Shown here: positions 8,725-18,018 of the stretch, one piece after another
Layout: every line of letters starts with the position of its first letter
How positions within the stretch are numbered: position 1 is the stretch's first letter
Assembly: GCF_040605455.1 (NCBI RefSeq)
Contig: NZ_JBEXCV010000020.1
Location: forward strand, 18,583 to 82,582
DNA: 64,000 bases
Direction of reading: 5' to 3'
Origin: Embleya sp040605455
GTDB lineage: Bacteria > Actinomycetota > Actinomycetes > Streptomycetales > Streptomycetaceae
Made by a program: the position numbers and the translations under genes
The notes under the pieces: generated by a model
Seen by the model: only the letters and a program-made list of their open reading frames with translations
What the model was told of the DNA's origin: nothing
The model's database searches: none

Positions 8725-10020
8725 TCAGGGGGCGTCCCAGCGCGGTGAGGCCGCGATCGCCTTCACCTGGTCCTGAAGCATGGAGGGTCCGGCAAAGGAG
8801 GTCGATTTGTCGCGCTTGCTCTCGGAAGACTGGTCCTGCTCGAAGCGGATCCGGAGTCCGTGGGCGCGGAAGGCGGTCAGGGCCCACGGTGCGTACCTGC
8901 CTTGCGCGGTGCGCGCGCGGTCGATCCTCGCCGATGTCCCGTCGGACAGTTTCACCATCTCGCAGGTCCCGGCCGTGGAATCTGCTTTGGGGGCGGCGGG
9001 CGGGCAGACCTCGATCGGGCCGGAGTCGACGCTCACGTTCAGCCTATGGGTTTCGGAGTCGGTGTCCACGACGAACTCGCTCGTGCTCGACGACCCGTCG
9101 GCCGAGGCCACGCGCGCCCCGGAGCGCAACAGGGCGGGCACCAACCCGGTGACCTGCTGCTCGGGGGTGGCTACGGCCGCGCCGACCGGTTCCCAGCTCG
9201 CACTGCGGGCGATGGCGGCGATCTGCTCCATGTTCAGGCCCGAGACACCGGCGATGTCGCCGACCACGAGGTAGTCGCCACTGGCCCGGACGTCGACGCG
9301 TGCGCCGTCGGGTCGGGTGTACAGAGCCCGCCACAACTGCAACGGGTCGGTGCTGTCCCCCTTGTCCTTGATGGTCCTGCGCGTGGTCAGCACGGCTCCG
9401 TCCGGCTCCGGCGACCGGCTGCACTCACTCTTCGAAAGGGTCTCGTCGCAGTACGCGTCGCTGTCGTCGCGGCTGCCGGGAACCGGGCGGGAGATCAGCA
9501 CGCCGAGCTCGGAGGATCCGGACGCGGTCGTGTAGGTCGCCATGACTTCCGCCTGGGAGCGGAGTACCCTCGGTGAACCCGCCGCGAAGTAACTGTAGCT
9601 GTTGGTCAGTTGACCGTCCGAAGGAACAGCTTTGGCCAGCAGCGGCACCAGGTCGCGCGGCGCGTCGGTCACCCAGGGGGCGCCGGTACGGTCGGCGGGT
9701 CCGGAATGCGAGTCGAACACGCCCTCGGCGGTGGCCCATCCGGCGACGCTCGCCGTCACCAGGACGGCGGCGAGGGCACTCCGGCGCAGGGTTCTGAACC
9801 GCCGGCGCTGCCGGCCGCGGGCGAGACCTCGGGCCACCAGGTCGGAGCTGGGCCCGGGAAACGTGTCGCCGGCGGCCCGCAGTGCCCCGGGCAACTCCCG
9901 CTCGTACCGCTCGAAGTCCTCGTCGCTGAACGGGTCCGCATCGGTGAACACGGCCTTCACGTCCTTCCGGTCGCGGTCACGGGGTCGGGGTTGGTGGTCG
10001 GATTCGGGTCCGGTCAACAT
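8725..10020 (-). CDS. Membrane-anchored putative anti-sigma factor
   Basis: A protein of about 431 residues with an acidic cytoplasmic N-terminus (about 1-75), one membrane segment (RRSALAAVLVTASVAGWATA, about residues 78-100) and a large extracytoplasmic C-terminal domain with several Cys. It overlaps the sigma-factor gene by 7 bases, so the two are coupled. Topology and coupling are typical of Streptomyces SigE-family sigma/regulator pairs. No zinc-binding HxxxCxxC motif is seen, so the sigma-binding mode is not established. Role inferred from context. Confidence 0.65.
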   Translation of the reverse strand: MLTGPESDHQPRPRDRDRKDVKAVFTDADPFSDEDFERYERELPGALRAAGDTFPGPSSDLVARGLARGRQRRRFRTLRRSALAAVLVTASVAGWATAEGVFDSHSGPADRTGAPWVTDAPRDLVPLLAKAVPSDGQLTNSYSYFAAGSPRVLRSQAEVMATYTTASGSSELGVLISRPVPGSRDDSDAYCDETLSKSECSRSPEPDGAVLTTRRTIKDKGDSTDPLQLWRALYTRPDGARVDVRASGDYLVVGDIAGVSGLNMEQIAAIARSASWEPVGAAVATPEQQVTGLVPALLRSGARVASADGSSSTSEFVVDTDSETHRLNVSVDSGPIEVCPPAAPKADSTAGTCEMVKLSDGTSARIDRARTAQGRYAPWALTAFRAHGLRIRFEQDQSSESKRDKSTSFAGPSMLQDQVKAIAASPRWDAP

Positions 10021-10523
10021 GTCGCCGCCGGGGCTCGCAGTTCGGTGCCCAGGAGGGCGCGCAGCCGGCCCAGGGCCCGCTTGGCGCGGACCGGTACGGT
10101 GCCGGGCGCTATCCGCAGGATGTCCGCGGCCTCCTTCACCGAGTAGTCCTCCCAATAGCGCAGCACCAGGACCGCGCGGTCGGCCGGGGACAGTCGGGCC
10201 AGACCTTCCAGGAGGGTCAGGCGCAACTCGATGTCGTCGTCGACGGGTGCGTGCGGCTCCGGGAGTTCCTCGGCGGGATGCTCAGACCAGCGTTTGAGCC
10301 GGCGGGCGGACAGGAACGTGCGCACCAGCGTCGTATGCGCGTAGGCCATCGGGGCGTCCATCGTGCTCACCCGGTTCCAGCGGGGGAAGAGCTTGCCGAA
10401 GGTCTCCTGGACCAGGTCCTCGGCGAGGTGCCAGTCGCCGGTGAGCAGGCAGGCAGTACGCAACAGTTGGCTGCTGCGCGCATGCGCGAACTCTTCGAAG
10501 TCCGCAGCCTTGCTTCCCGACAT
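10014..10523 (-). CDS. ECF (SigE-family) RNA polymerase sigma factor
   Basis: A 169-residue ECF sigma factor. Region 2 is visible as LLTGDWHLAEDLVQETFGKLFPRW and region 4 as LSPADRAVLVLRYWEDYSVKEAADILRIAPGTVPVRAKRAL (about residues 105-150). The usual small SigE-family size fits. The ATG at 10523 has GGAGG 6 bases upstream; the longer frame is Arg-rich and non-conserved in look. The next gene starts within its last codons and is the likely anti-sigma partner. It probably directs a cell-surface stress response. Confidence 0.88.
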   Translation of the reverse strand: MSGSKAADFEEFAHARSSQLLRTACLLTGDWHLAEDLVQETFGKLFPRWNRVSTMDAPMAYAHTTLVRTFLSARRLKRWSEHPAEELPEPHAPVDDDIELRLTLLEGLARLSPADRAVLVLRYWEDYSVKEAADILRIAPGTVPVRAKRALGRLRALLGTELRAPAATC

Positions 10524-10984
10524 GGGGCCTCCACACATTGGCGTCACACGAGTAACGCCTCGACCACGCGTTTTCATAACACCCTGGATCGGAATTTGTT
10601 TTGGGACCCGCTGCCGAGGCGGCTGCCCGTCGACGGAACGGACCGCTGCGCGCGAGGTCCATCCGGTCCGTGAAGGGCGGCCGCCGTTCCCGAGGCCGCG
10701 TGGCGTCACGAGGACCCGGGTTCACCGGGGAAATGATGTATTCCCGTGTCGCCGGCGCGGTCGACCCCTACCGTGGTGGGTTCAAGTGGGATGTCGAAGC
10801 GGGAGGGTTGGCTGTGCTGCACGATGCGACCCGGATCGAGTTGCTCCCGGGTACCCGGGTGCGCAGACTCCTGCCCTGGCCCCATGCCCAGGGCCGGGGC
10901 CTGCCCCCGGAGGTGTCGGCCGATCGCGCCGGCGGCATCGGTGCCCGCTGCCACCCCGACGCGGACATCACCCGACTGCGCGAG

Positions 10985-11335
10985 AGCACCGGGACGGGGG
11001 TGCGGGTGTGGGATCCGGCGTCGGGCCGACCCGTCGGGCAACCTCTCACGGAGCGCATCGACCGGGTGCCGACGGTGGCATGTGCCGTCCTGGACGGACG
11101 GCCGGCCGGCCGCTGTGAGCCTCTCGGCCGGCCGTGCCGCAGCGATCCGGAACCCGACCACCACCCGGCCCGTCACCCGGCCCCTCACCGGCCACGCCCG
11201 TCGGGTGCCGGCAACGGCGCTCACCGTCCCGGACGGTCGGCCCGTCGCGGTCACGGGTTGCGAAGACCGCTCCGTACGGCTCTGGGACCTCGCAGGCATG
11301 AAGCGGTGGAAACCGTTCACCACCAACCGATGGCC
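10985..11335 (+). pseudogene. WD40-repeat gene remnant, frameshifted
   Basis: Two reading frames carry parts of WD40 blades of the Streptomyces type. One frame has TGTGVRVWDPASGRPVGQPL followed by a blade continuation up to DGRPA at about 11105. The next blade, RNPTTTRPVTRPLTGHARRV and then DGRPVAVTGCEDRSVRLWDL, is in another frame. The switch lies near 11095-11110, so a single indel broke a beta-propeller gene. Neither a start nor the remaining blades can be found. The rest of 10524-11553 holds no other gene that I can support. Confidence 0.6.
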
Positions 11336-11553
11336 GCGGTGCGGCCGCCGACGGCGTCCGGGGCGGTCCGTGAGGTTCGCGTGTGTCGCGCATCGGTGCC
11401 GGAATCTCCCGGGGCGCTGCCTCGCACGCCGGCAGGCGGCGATTCGGGGCCGACGGGCGACCGCGCCCACCCCGCCCGGTGCGCCGTTATCGCCGACCGC
11501 GCCGCCCGGGTGCCCGTTGGTCAGACCCGGCCGAGCGGGGTAGAACGATAGAC

Positions 11554-14247
11554 ATGGCCGACACTTTCGGCCGGTTCCGGGGCGCATCGGCTCAGCCGCC
11601 GTCCGACAGGCGCCCGAGAAGCGTCGCGGGGCAGGTCTTCGTACTGCAAGTGGCCGTCGTGGTCCTGCTCGTGGCCGGCGCGGTGCTCGCGCTCGTGCTG
11701 CAGTCGCGGTACGACAACAACCAGGAGGCCCGGCAGCGGGCGGTCTCCGTCGCGCAGACGTTCGCCCACTCCCCCGGCCTCGTGGCCGCACTCGAATCGC
11801 CCGACCCCAGCAGCGTGCTGCAACCGCTGACCGAGGCCGCCCGCATGGACGCCGACGTCGACTTCATCGTGGTGACGGACACCCAGGGGATCCGCTACAC
11901 GCACCCCCGACCGGAACTGATCGGACGGCGCGTCGTCGCCACCATCCAACCGTCACTGGCCGGCCACACCCTCGTGGAGAGCGTCTACGGTCCGCTCGGC
12001 CACGAGGAACAGGCGGTCGTGCCCGTCATCGATGCCAACGGCTCGGTCCGGGGTCTGGTCATCGCCGGCCTCAAGGTCGAGAACGTGCACGGCGTGGTCG
12101 ACCGGCAAATGCCGGTCATCCTCGGCACCGCCGCGGCCGGCCTCGCGGTGGCCACCGGCGGAACCGCGCTGGTGACCCGGCGGCTGCGGCGCCAGACCCA
12201 CGGCCTGGACCCGGCCGAGATGACCCGCATGTACGAGCACCACGACTCAGTGCTGCACGCCGTCCGCGAAGGTGTGCTCATCGTCGGCGGCGACGCCCGG
12301 CTGTTGCTGGCCAACGACGAGGCCGCACGGCTGCTCGACCTGCCGCCCGACGCCGAGGGCCGGCGGATCACCGACCTGCCCGACCTCGATCCGGACATGG
12401 CGCAATTGTTGTCCTCCGGCAGCCCGGTCACCGACGAGGTCCACCTTGCCGGAGGCCGGTTGCTGGCGGTCAACCAGCGCCTTACGGACCGTCACGGCGG
12501 CCCCCCGAGCACGGTCGCCACCATCCGCGACTCGACGGAACTGACGGCACTCGCCGGAAAGGTCGAGGTGGCGGGCGGGCGACTCAGGCTGCTGTACGAC
12601 GCCGGCGGCTCCATCGGCACCACCCTGGACGTGGTGCGCACAGTCGAGGAACTCGCCGATATCGCGGTCCCCCGGTTCGCCGACTTCGCCACCATCGACG
12701 TGGCGGACCCGGTCCTGGAGGGAGGCGAGCCGGCGGGCAACGGCGCCAAGATGCGCCGGATCGCCGTCCGCGGCATCCGCGAGGACCACCCCCTGTACCC
12801 ACGCGGCATGCTCATCGACTTCGTCCCCTCCACCCCGCAGGCGCGCGGGCTCGGCAGCGGCCGACCCGAGATCGTGGCCGACCTGTCCACCGCGACCGGC
12901 TGGCACGCCCAGGATCCGGAGCGGGCGGGTGAGATCGTCGCGTACGGCATCCATTCGCTGATCACCGTTCCCGTCCAGGCCCGGGGCGCCGTGCTGGGCG
13001 TGGCCAACTTCTGGCGCCTGGAGCGACCCGAGCCGTTCGACGAGGAGGACCTGTCCCTGGCCGAGGAACTGGTCGCCCGCGCCGGGGTGAGCATCGACAA
13101 TGCCCGCCGCTACACCCGCGAACACACCCTGGCGGTGGCCCTGCAACGCAGCCTGCTGCCGCGCGCCCTGCCCGAGCAGAGCGCCCTGGAGGTCGCCCAC
13201 CGCTACCTGCCCGCGCAATCGGGGGTCAGCGGCGACTGGTTCGACGTGATCCCGCTCTCCGGCTGCCGGGTGGCGCTGGTCGTCGGCGACGTCGTCGGCC
13301 ACGGCCTGCACGCCGCCGCCACCATGGGGCGGCTGCGCACCGCCGTGCACAACTTCGCCACGCTCGACCTGCCTCCCGACGAACTCCTCGACCACCTGGA
13401 CGACCTGGTCGCCCGGATCGACCAGGACGAGGCCGATGCCGAGGTCGGGTCGGGCATCATCGGCGCCACCTGCCTGTACGCGATCTACGACCCGGTGTCC
13501 CGGCGCTGCACGATGTCCCGGGCCGGACACCCGCTGCCCGCGCTGGTCGACCCCGCCGGCGGCGTGGAGTTCCCCGACCTCCCGGCCGGGCCGCCGCTCG
13601 GACTGGGCGGCATGCCGTTCGAGACCGCCGAGTTCGAGGTGGCCGAGGGCAGTTCGCTCGTGCTCTACACCGACGGCCTGATCGAGGACCGCACCCGCGA
13701 CTTCGACGTCGGCATGGAACTGCTGGGCCGGGCCCTGGCGCACGCGGGCCGGTCGCCGGAGGAGAGTTGTCGCGCCGTACTGGAGGCGCTCTTGCCCACT
13801 CGTCCCAGGGACGACGTGGCGCTGCTGATCGCCCGCACCCGCGTACTGGGGGCGGACCGGGTGGCCGAGTGGGTCGTGCCCGCGGATCCGGCCGCCGTCG
13901 CCGGGATGCGCGAGGCGGTCTCCGCGAAACTGGACGAATGGCGGCTGGAGGACCTGTCGTTCGGCACCGAACTGATCCTCAGCGAGTTGGTCACCAACGC
14001 CATCCGCTACGGGTCCGAGCCGATCAGGGTACGGCTGTTGCGCGACCGCAGCCTGATCTGTGAGGTCACCGACGGCGGCAGTACCGCACCGCACATGCGC
14101 TACGCGGCCACCACGGACGAGGGAGGCCGCGGGTTGTTCCTCGTCGCCCAACTGGCCGCGCGCTGGGGCACGCGCTACCTCCCGGACGGCAAGGTCATCT
14201 GGGCGGAGCAGGCGCTGCCGGCGCCGGCCGGCGGCACCGAGACCTGA
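11554..14247 (+). CDS. Sensor SpoIIE-type serine phosphatase with ATPase domain
   Basis: An 897-residue multidomain signalling protein. In order: a membrane segment (about 27-50), an extracytoplasmic sensor with CitA/DcuS-like features, a second membrane segment (about 190-210), a PAS-like region, a GAF domain (ending LSLAEELVARAGVSIDNARRY), a PP2C/SpoIIE phosphatase (VVGDVVGHGLHAAATMGRLRTA, later LVLYTDGLIEDR), and a C-terminal HATPase_c anti-sigma-like kinase (SELVTNAIRYG, TDEGGRGLFLVAQL). Such proteins dephosphorylate STAS antagonists and phosphorylate them through the kinase domain in partner-switching control of sigma factors. The ATG has no strong ribosome-binding site. Confidence 0.88.
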   Translation: MADTFGRFRGASAQPPSDRRPRSVAGQVFVLQVAVVVLLVAGAVLALVLQSRYDNNQEARQRAVSVAQTFAHSPGLVAALESPDPSSVLQPLTEAARMDADVDFIVVTDTQGIRYTHPRPELIGRRVVATIQPSLAGHTLVESVYGPLGHEEQAVVPVIDANGSVRGLVIAGLKVENVHGVVDRQMPVILGTAAAGLAVATGGTALVTRRLRRQTHGLDPAEMTRMYEHHDSVLHAVREGVLIVGGDARLLLANDEAARLLDLPPDAEGRRITDLPDLDPDMAQLLSSGSPVTDEVHLAGGRLLAVNQRLTDRHGGPPSTVATIRDSTELTALAGKVEVAGGRLRLLYDAGGSIGTTLDVVRTVEELADIAVPRFADFATIDVADPVLEGGEPAGNGAKMRRIAVRGIREDHPLYPRGMLIDFVPSTPQARGLGSGRPEIVADLSTATGWHAQDPERAGEIVAYGIHSLITVPVQARGAVLGVANFWRLERPEPFDEEDLSLAEELVARAGVSIDNARRYTREHTLAVALQRSLLPRALPEQSALEVAHRYLPAQSGVSGDWFDVIPLSGCRVALVVGDVVGHGLHAAATMGRLRTAVHNFATLDLPPDELLDHLDDLVARIDQDEADAEVGSGIIGATCLYAIYDPVSRRCTMSRAGHPLPALVDPAGGVEFPDLPAGPPLGLGGMPFETAEFEVAEGSSLVLYTDGLIEDRTRDFDVGMELLGRALAHAGRSPEESCRAVLEALLPTRPRDDVALLIARTRVLGADRVAEWVVPADPAAVAGMREAVSAKLDEWRLEDLSFGTELILSELVTNAIRYGSEPIRVRLLRDRSLICEVTDGGSTAPHMRYAATTDEGGRGLFLVAQLAARWGTRYLPDGKVIWAEQALPAPAGGTET

Positions 14248-14291
14248 GCCGGCGCGGCCGACCTTCGAGCTGTCCGGCAAGCACTGCCACG

Positions 14292-14327
14292 TTGTCCCGG
14301 ACGCGCCCGAACTCCTAGAATTCGACT
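14292..14327 (+). promoter_or_regulatory. Promoter for a leaderless transcript (amidohydrolase)
   Basis: TTGTCC at 14292-14297 and TAGAAT at 14316-14321 are separated by 18 bases. The ATG at 14328 lies only 6 bases after the -10 element and has no ribosome-binding site, so transcription probably begins at the start codon, a common arrangement in actinobacteria. Confidence 0.5.
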
Positions 14328-15197
14328 ATGTGTCCTACTGATCCGATTATTCGGACACCGTTGGTCGTCGACGCCCACGTGCACGTGGCGTCGGCGGACC
14401 GCGCGCGCTTTCCGCTCGCACCCTCCGGAGTCGGCAGCCCCTGGTTCCACGCGGACGACGTCGGCGCCCGTGAGCTGACGGCCGCGATGCACACGGGCGG
14501 GGTGCACCGCGCGGTGGTGGTGCAGGCGGTGGGCGCCTACGGATACGACTGCTCGTACGCGATCGACGCCGTGCGGACCGACCGGGACCGGTTCGCCCTG
14601 GTCGGCGCGGTGGACATGGATTGCGCCGACCCCGCCGGCGCACTCGCGGCCCTGGCCCGCGAAGCCGGTGAACTCCTGCGCGGGGTAAGGGCGTTCGGTG
14701 CGTACGGACGCCGGCCCCGCTGGCTGGAGGACGGGCGCGCGGACGAGGTGTGGGCGCCGGCGGGCGAGCTCGGGCTGACCGTGGTCCCGGTGCTGTTCCC
14801 CGACGCGCTGCCCAGGCTGGGCGCGGTGGTCGCCCGGCACCCGCACGTCCCGGTCGCGCTGGACCACTGCGGCTTCGTGGACCTGACGGGCAGCACACCG
14901 TTCGCGGCGGCTCCGCTGTTCGACCTCGCCGCCCTCCCGGCGGTGCGGGTCAAGGTGTCCACGCACGTGCTGAACCTCGCGGCGGCCGAGGGCGATCCGG
15001 CCGATGTGGTGGACCGGCTCGCGCGGGCGTTCGGCGCGCACCGGATGGCGTGGGGGTCGGACCACCCGCAGACCGCCGGCTCGACGTATCCGGCTATGGT
15101 CGCCCTGGGCCGGCGGGCCGCACGCCGACTCTCCCCCGCGGATCGCGACGACTTCCTCGGCCGCACCGCACTCAGCCTCTGGTGGAGCGCCACATGA
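14328..15197 (+). CDS. Amidohydrolase family 2 (TIM-barrel metal-dependent hydrolase)
   Basis: A 289-residue TIM-barrel hydrolase of the amidohydrolase-2 group, related to lactonases, decarboxylases and 2-pyrone-4,6-dicarboxylate hydrolase-like enzymes. Metal-site motifs are visible: DAHVHV near residue 15, a barrel His in VALDHCGF, and the terminal catalytic WGSDHPQT at about 244-251. The stop overlaps the start of an IclR regulator as ATGA, so the two are one transcription unit. The substrate is unknown; an aromatic or lactone catabolic step is likely from the IclR link. Confidence 0.85.
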   Translation: MCPTDPIIRTPLVVDAHVHVASADRARFPLAPSGVGSPWFHADDVGARELTAAMHTGGVHRAVVVQAVGAYGYDCSYAIDAVRTDRDRFALVGAVDMDCADPAGALAALAREAGELLRGVRAFGAYGRRPRWLEDGRADEVWAPAGELGLTVVPVLFPDALPRLGAVVARHPHVPVALDHCGFVDLTGSTPFAAAPLFDLAALPAVRVKVSTHVLNLAAAEGDPADVVDRLARAFGAHRMAWGSDHPQTAGSTYPAMVALGRRAARRLSPADRDDFLGRTALSLWWSAT

Positions 15198-16156
15198 CCA
15201 TGCCCCAGCCGCCCCACGCGCCCGCGCATCCGGCTGCCGAACCGGGCGATCGGTCCGCCTCCCCGCCCACCGACCGGGTGATCGCCGTACTCGACCTGCT
15301 CTCGGCCCACCCCGGCCGCGAGTTCACGCTCACCGAGATCATCCGGCACAGCGGGATCAGCAAGGCCACCTGCCACGCGGTGGTACGCCGACTGGCCGAC
15401 GCGCACTACCTGCTGCACACGCCGACCGGGTACTCCCTGGGACCGGCCCTGATCGCGGTCGGCCACGCGGCCGAACGCTCGTTCCCGGCCGCGCGCGCCG
15501 CGCAGCACCATCTGGTGTCCCTGGCCGAGGAGTTCGGCGTGCCGTGTACCGCCGCGGTGCACGACAGCAAGACGATCACGGTCGTGGACGCGGCCGGGCC
15601 GCGTTCCCCGGGCGACGCCTCCGGGATCGGTCTGCGCATTCCCCTGGTGCCGCCGTACGGCGCGGTCCAGATCGCCTGGTCGGGCGAGGACGAGATCCGG
15701 GCCTGGCTCGATCATGCACCCCGCGCCGACGACGACTTCCGGAATCGGCTGGTCGGCGTGCTGGAGACCATCCGCCGGCGCGGCTACGACGTGCACCGCG
15801 AGAGCACGGCGTCCATGCGGCTGCGCGAGGCGCTCTACGGGCTGTTGCGCGAAGACCTCTCCGCGTCACAACAGGAGGCCGTCTCCCTGCTCTACACCCA
15901 GCTCAGCCACATCGATTCGCTGCCGGAACGCCTGGACGACCGCACCCGCTACAACGTGAACGCGATCTCCGCCCCCGCATTCGACGCCGACGGACGCACC
16001 TCGGTCGTACTCTCCCTGCTGATGGCCAAGCCACTGCGCGGCGCCGAGATCTCCCGTGCCGGCAAGCGCCTGCTGGCGGCCGCCGCAGACATCACCAGGT
16101 CCACGGGCGGCCGGCCGGCCGACGGCGAGCCTCGGCGCGCCCGCGAGCCGAAGTAG
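15194..16156 (+). CDS. IclR-family transcriptional regulator
   Basis: A 320-residue IclR-type regulator with an N-terminal winged helix (VIAVLDLLSAHPGREFTLTEIIRHSGISKATCHAVVRRL, about residues 30-72) and a C-terminal effector domain. The start ATG overlaps the amidohydrolase stop. IclR proteins usually control nearby catabolic genes in response to a metabolite. Likely targets are the amidohydrolase and perhaps the UGSC gene pair 1 kb downstream, where a palindrome lies in the promoter region. Confidence 0.87.
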   Translation: MTMPQPPHAPAHPAAEPGDRSASPPTDRVIAVLDLLSAHPGREFTLTEIIRHSGISKATCHAVVRRLADAHYLLHTPTGYSLGPALIAVGHAAERSFPAARAAQHHLVSLAEEFGVPCTAAVHDSKTITVVDAAGPRSPGDASGIGLRIPLVPPYGAVQIAWSGEDEIRAWLDHAPRADDDFRNRLVGVLETIRRRGYDVHRESTASMRLREALYGLLREDLSASQQEAVSLLYTQLSHIDSLPERLDDRTRYNVNAISAPAFDADGRTSVVLSLLMAKPLRGAEISRAGKRLLAAAADITRSTGGRPADGEPRRAREPK

Positions 16157-16172
16157 CGCCGGCCCACGCCCG

Positions 16173-16526
16173 CTACCGAGAAGCCTCCTGCTTGGCGGCC
16201 TCGTCGAGCCACTGCAGGATCTCCGCGGTGACCGGGTCTGTGATGTCGGCGAACTCCCCGTGCTTGCCCAGGAATTGCTTGACATACGGGCAGACGGGAA
16301 CGATGCGCCTTCCCGTGGCGCGCACGTCGTTCAGCGCCTCCCGCACGAGCACGGAGGCCAGGCCGCGCCCGGCGAACGCGTCGTCGATCCTGGTGTGGTA
16401 GAAGACGCGCTGCTCACCCCGGTCGCGGTACATGGTGAGACCGGCGAAGGCGTCGTCGATCCGAATCTCGTAGCGGTGTTTGTCGGCAACCTGCCGAACG
16501 GTGGGCGCCACGGCCTGGTCCGTCAT
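16173..16526 (-). CDS. GNAT-type acetyltransferase (small YjdJ-like)
   Basis: A 117-residue protein of the small GNAT group (Pfam GCN5-related N-acetyltransferase type 14542). The acetyl-CoA-binding loop is RIDDAFAGRGLASVLVREAL and the conserved end VPVCPYVKQFLGKHGEF is present, with the Cys-Pro-Tyr-Val-x-x-Phe signature. I prefer the ATG at 16526, 8 bases after AAAGGA, over one two codons earlier. It is divergent from the carboxymuconolactone-decarboxylase-like gene. Confidence 0.88.
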   Translation of the reverse strand: MTDQAVAPTVRQVADKHRYEIRIDDAFAGLTMYRDRGEQRVFYHTRIDDAFAGRGLASVLVREALNDVRATGRRIVPVCPYVKQFLGKHGEFADITDPVTAEILQWLDEAAKQEASR

Positions 16527-16548
16527 CCGCATTTCCTTTCCCCGCCAT

Positions 16549-16561
16549 AAAGTTCTACTTT
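16549..16561. promoter_or_regulatory. Inverted repeat in divergent promoter region
   Basis: AAAGT-TCT-ACTTT is a perfect 5-bp-arm inverted repeat in the roughly 96-bp region between the divergent GNAT and AhpD-like genes. Low GC here marks a promoter region. It could be an operator; no regulator is assigned. Confidence 0.35.
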
Positions 16562-16622
16562 CAACAACTACGGGATCGATGATAGGACGCGCGACGAGAG
16601 ATCGCGCGATGAGGGAGTGCAC

Positions 16623-17120
16623 GTGACGAAGACGGCAGTGGCGACCACCGGCGGACGAGTGTTCGTCGACAAGCAAAGCCCGCGGGCGTACAAGGCGTTG
16701 GCCGGGACCGCCGAGGCCGTCCGGGAGGTCGCCGCCGAAGCCGGCCTGGACCGACCGCTGGTCGAGCTGATCAACATACGGGTCTCCCAGCTCAATGCCT
16801 GCGCGTTCTGCCTCGACCTGCACACCCGGACGGCCCTGCGCGCGGGCGAGACAGCGCAACGGCTGGCGGTGCTGCCGGCCTGGCGCGACACCGCGTTGTT
16901 CAGCGCCCGGGAGCGGGCCGCACTGGCCCTGGCCGAGGCCACCACGCATCCCGCGGACGCCGGCGCTCAGGAGAGCGCCTACGCCGCTGCGCGGACCGCC
17001 CTGTCCGACGACGAGATCTCTGCGGTGATCTGGGTGGCGATCACCATGAACGCCTTCAACCGGGTGTCCGTCATGAGCAAACACCCCGTGCGCCCGACCG
17101 GCGCAATACCGTCGGCCTGA
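16623..17120 (+). CDS. AhpD-like carboxymuconolactone decarboxylase family protein
   Basis: A 165-residue all-helical protein with the AhpD-type redox motif CAFCLDLH (Cys60, Cys63, His67), as in alkylhydroperoxidase-like proteins. It would reduce peroxides or act as a related oxidoreductase. The GTG at 16623 is preceded by GAGGGA with 6 bases spacing; a GTG at 16617 lies too close to that site. Divergent from the GNAT gene. Confidence 0.85.
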   Translation: MTKTAVATTGGRVFVDKQSPRAYKALAGTAEAVREVAAEAGLDRPLVELINIRVSQLNACAFCLDLHTRTALRAGETAQRLAVLPAWRDTALFSARERAALALAEATTHPADAGAQESAYAAARTALSDDEISAVIWVAITMNAFNRVSVMSKHPVRPTGAIPSA

Positions 17121-17256
17121 CCCGCGGCGCCGAGGGGACGAAGGGCCGGGCCCATCGATCCGCCGTGCGCGGGGTCGATGTTCGTGCACGGGCGGCGGCG
17201 GGTGCGATGCCCGGCACTCCGACGATTCGCCGACGGAACGCGGGTCGGTCCACGGT

Positions 17257-17394
17257 GGGTTCGGGGCGGTTGCGGGACAGGAACGCCCCTGCCGCCAACA
17301 CGACCGCGACCGCCCGCCCGATGCCGGCACCGGCTCCAGCTCCGGCTCCGGCTCCGGTGACCAGGGCGCCACGGCCTGACGGGTCGATCTCCAC
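17257..17394 (-). pseudogene. Short-chain dehydrogenase N-terminal remnant
   Basis: The first 40 codons read like the start of an SDR: ALVTGAGAGAGAGAGIGRAV followed by AVVLAAGA, the Rossmann glycine loop and first helix. The glycine loop is expanded by a GA repeat coded by a 6-bp minisatellite (about 17327-17358). After about residue 45 SDR similarity is lost and the catalytic YxxxK part is absent. It lies downstream of the UGSC gene on the same strand and may be a decayed member of that operon. Confidence 0.5.
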
Positions 17395-17445
17395 CGCCGC
17401 CGCTCCCCATGGTGTGCGCCGTTGCGTGCGCCGTCCGGGACCCCG

Positions 17446-17985
17446 TCACGGCGCGACGGGCGTGGTCGTGGCCAGGAGCAGCGCGTCGTCGACGGCCTCG
17501 GCCGCCATCGTGTCGAGTTCGGCGTCGGTCGACCCGCCGAGCGGGCCGCGTACGGTGAGGATCCGCGCCTGGGGCAGCCCGTACAGCGTGCATACCCGGC
17601 GGGCGATCTCGGTGAAGCCGGCGGTGGCCAGGAGCAGGGTGGGGATGCCGAGTTGTTCGAGTTCGACGGTGTCGTGGCTGCTCCAGGAGGTGCAGGAGCC
17701 GCAGTCGGCGGACCCGGTGATCACCATGTCGGCGCTCTCCCGGATGCGTTGCATCACTGCCGGCTCGGCGGGCAGGGCGGCACTGGTCTTGGCGATCTCC
17801 AGGGTGAGGGAGGCGCCGGTGCGTTCGGCGAGCAGGCGGGCGATGCCGCCCTGGATGTGGCCGGCGTGCGGCTTGAGGTTGTCCAGCACGGCGATGCGCT
17901 TGCCGGCCAGGACGTCGAGGCCGGGTGCGAGGCGCTTGGCGAGTTCGCCGACACGGCCGGTGGGATCGATGATCGTGATGCTCAT
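17446..17985 (-). CDS. UGSC-family protein (Cys form, CGSC)
   Basis: A 179-residue protein with the sequence SADCGSCTSW, where CGSC is at residues 95-98. It matches the UGSC family, first noted as selenoproteins with Sec-Gly-Ser-Cys in metagenomes; here the first position is Cys. The motif suggests thiol-dependent redox or C-S chemistry, but the reaction is not known to me. It follows its partner gene by 33 bases on the same strand. The ATG at 17985 has a GGAG-like site (GGAGCGCCACCC) upstream. Confidence 0.72.
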   Translation of the reverse strand: MSITIIDPTGRVGELAKRLAPGLDVLAGKRIAVLDNLKPHAGHIQGGIARLLAERTGASLTLEIAKTSAALPAEPAVMQRIRESADMVITGSADCGSCTSWSSHDTVELEQLGIPTLLLATAGFTEIARRVCTLYGLPQARILTVRGPLGGSTDAELDTMAAEAVDDALLLATTTPVAP

Positions 17986-18018
17986 GGGTGGCGCTCCGTG
18001 GAGGGGAAGGCTCGGTGG

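Noticed and set aside
10706..11791. Long minus-strand open frame across the WD40 remnant
   Set aside because: Arg-rich and without motifs; the plus-strand WD40 fragments explain the region better.
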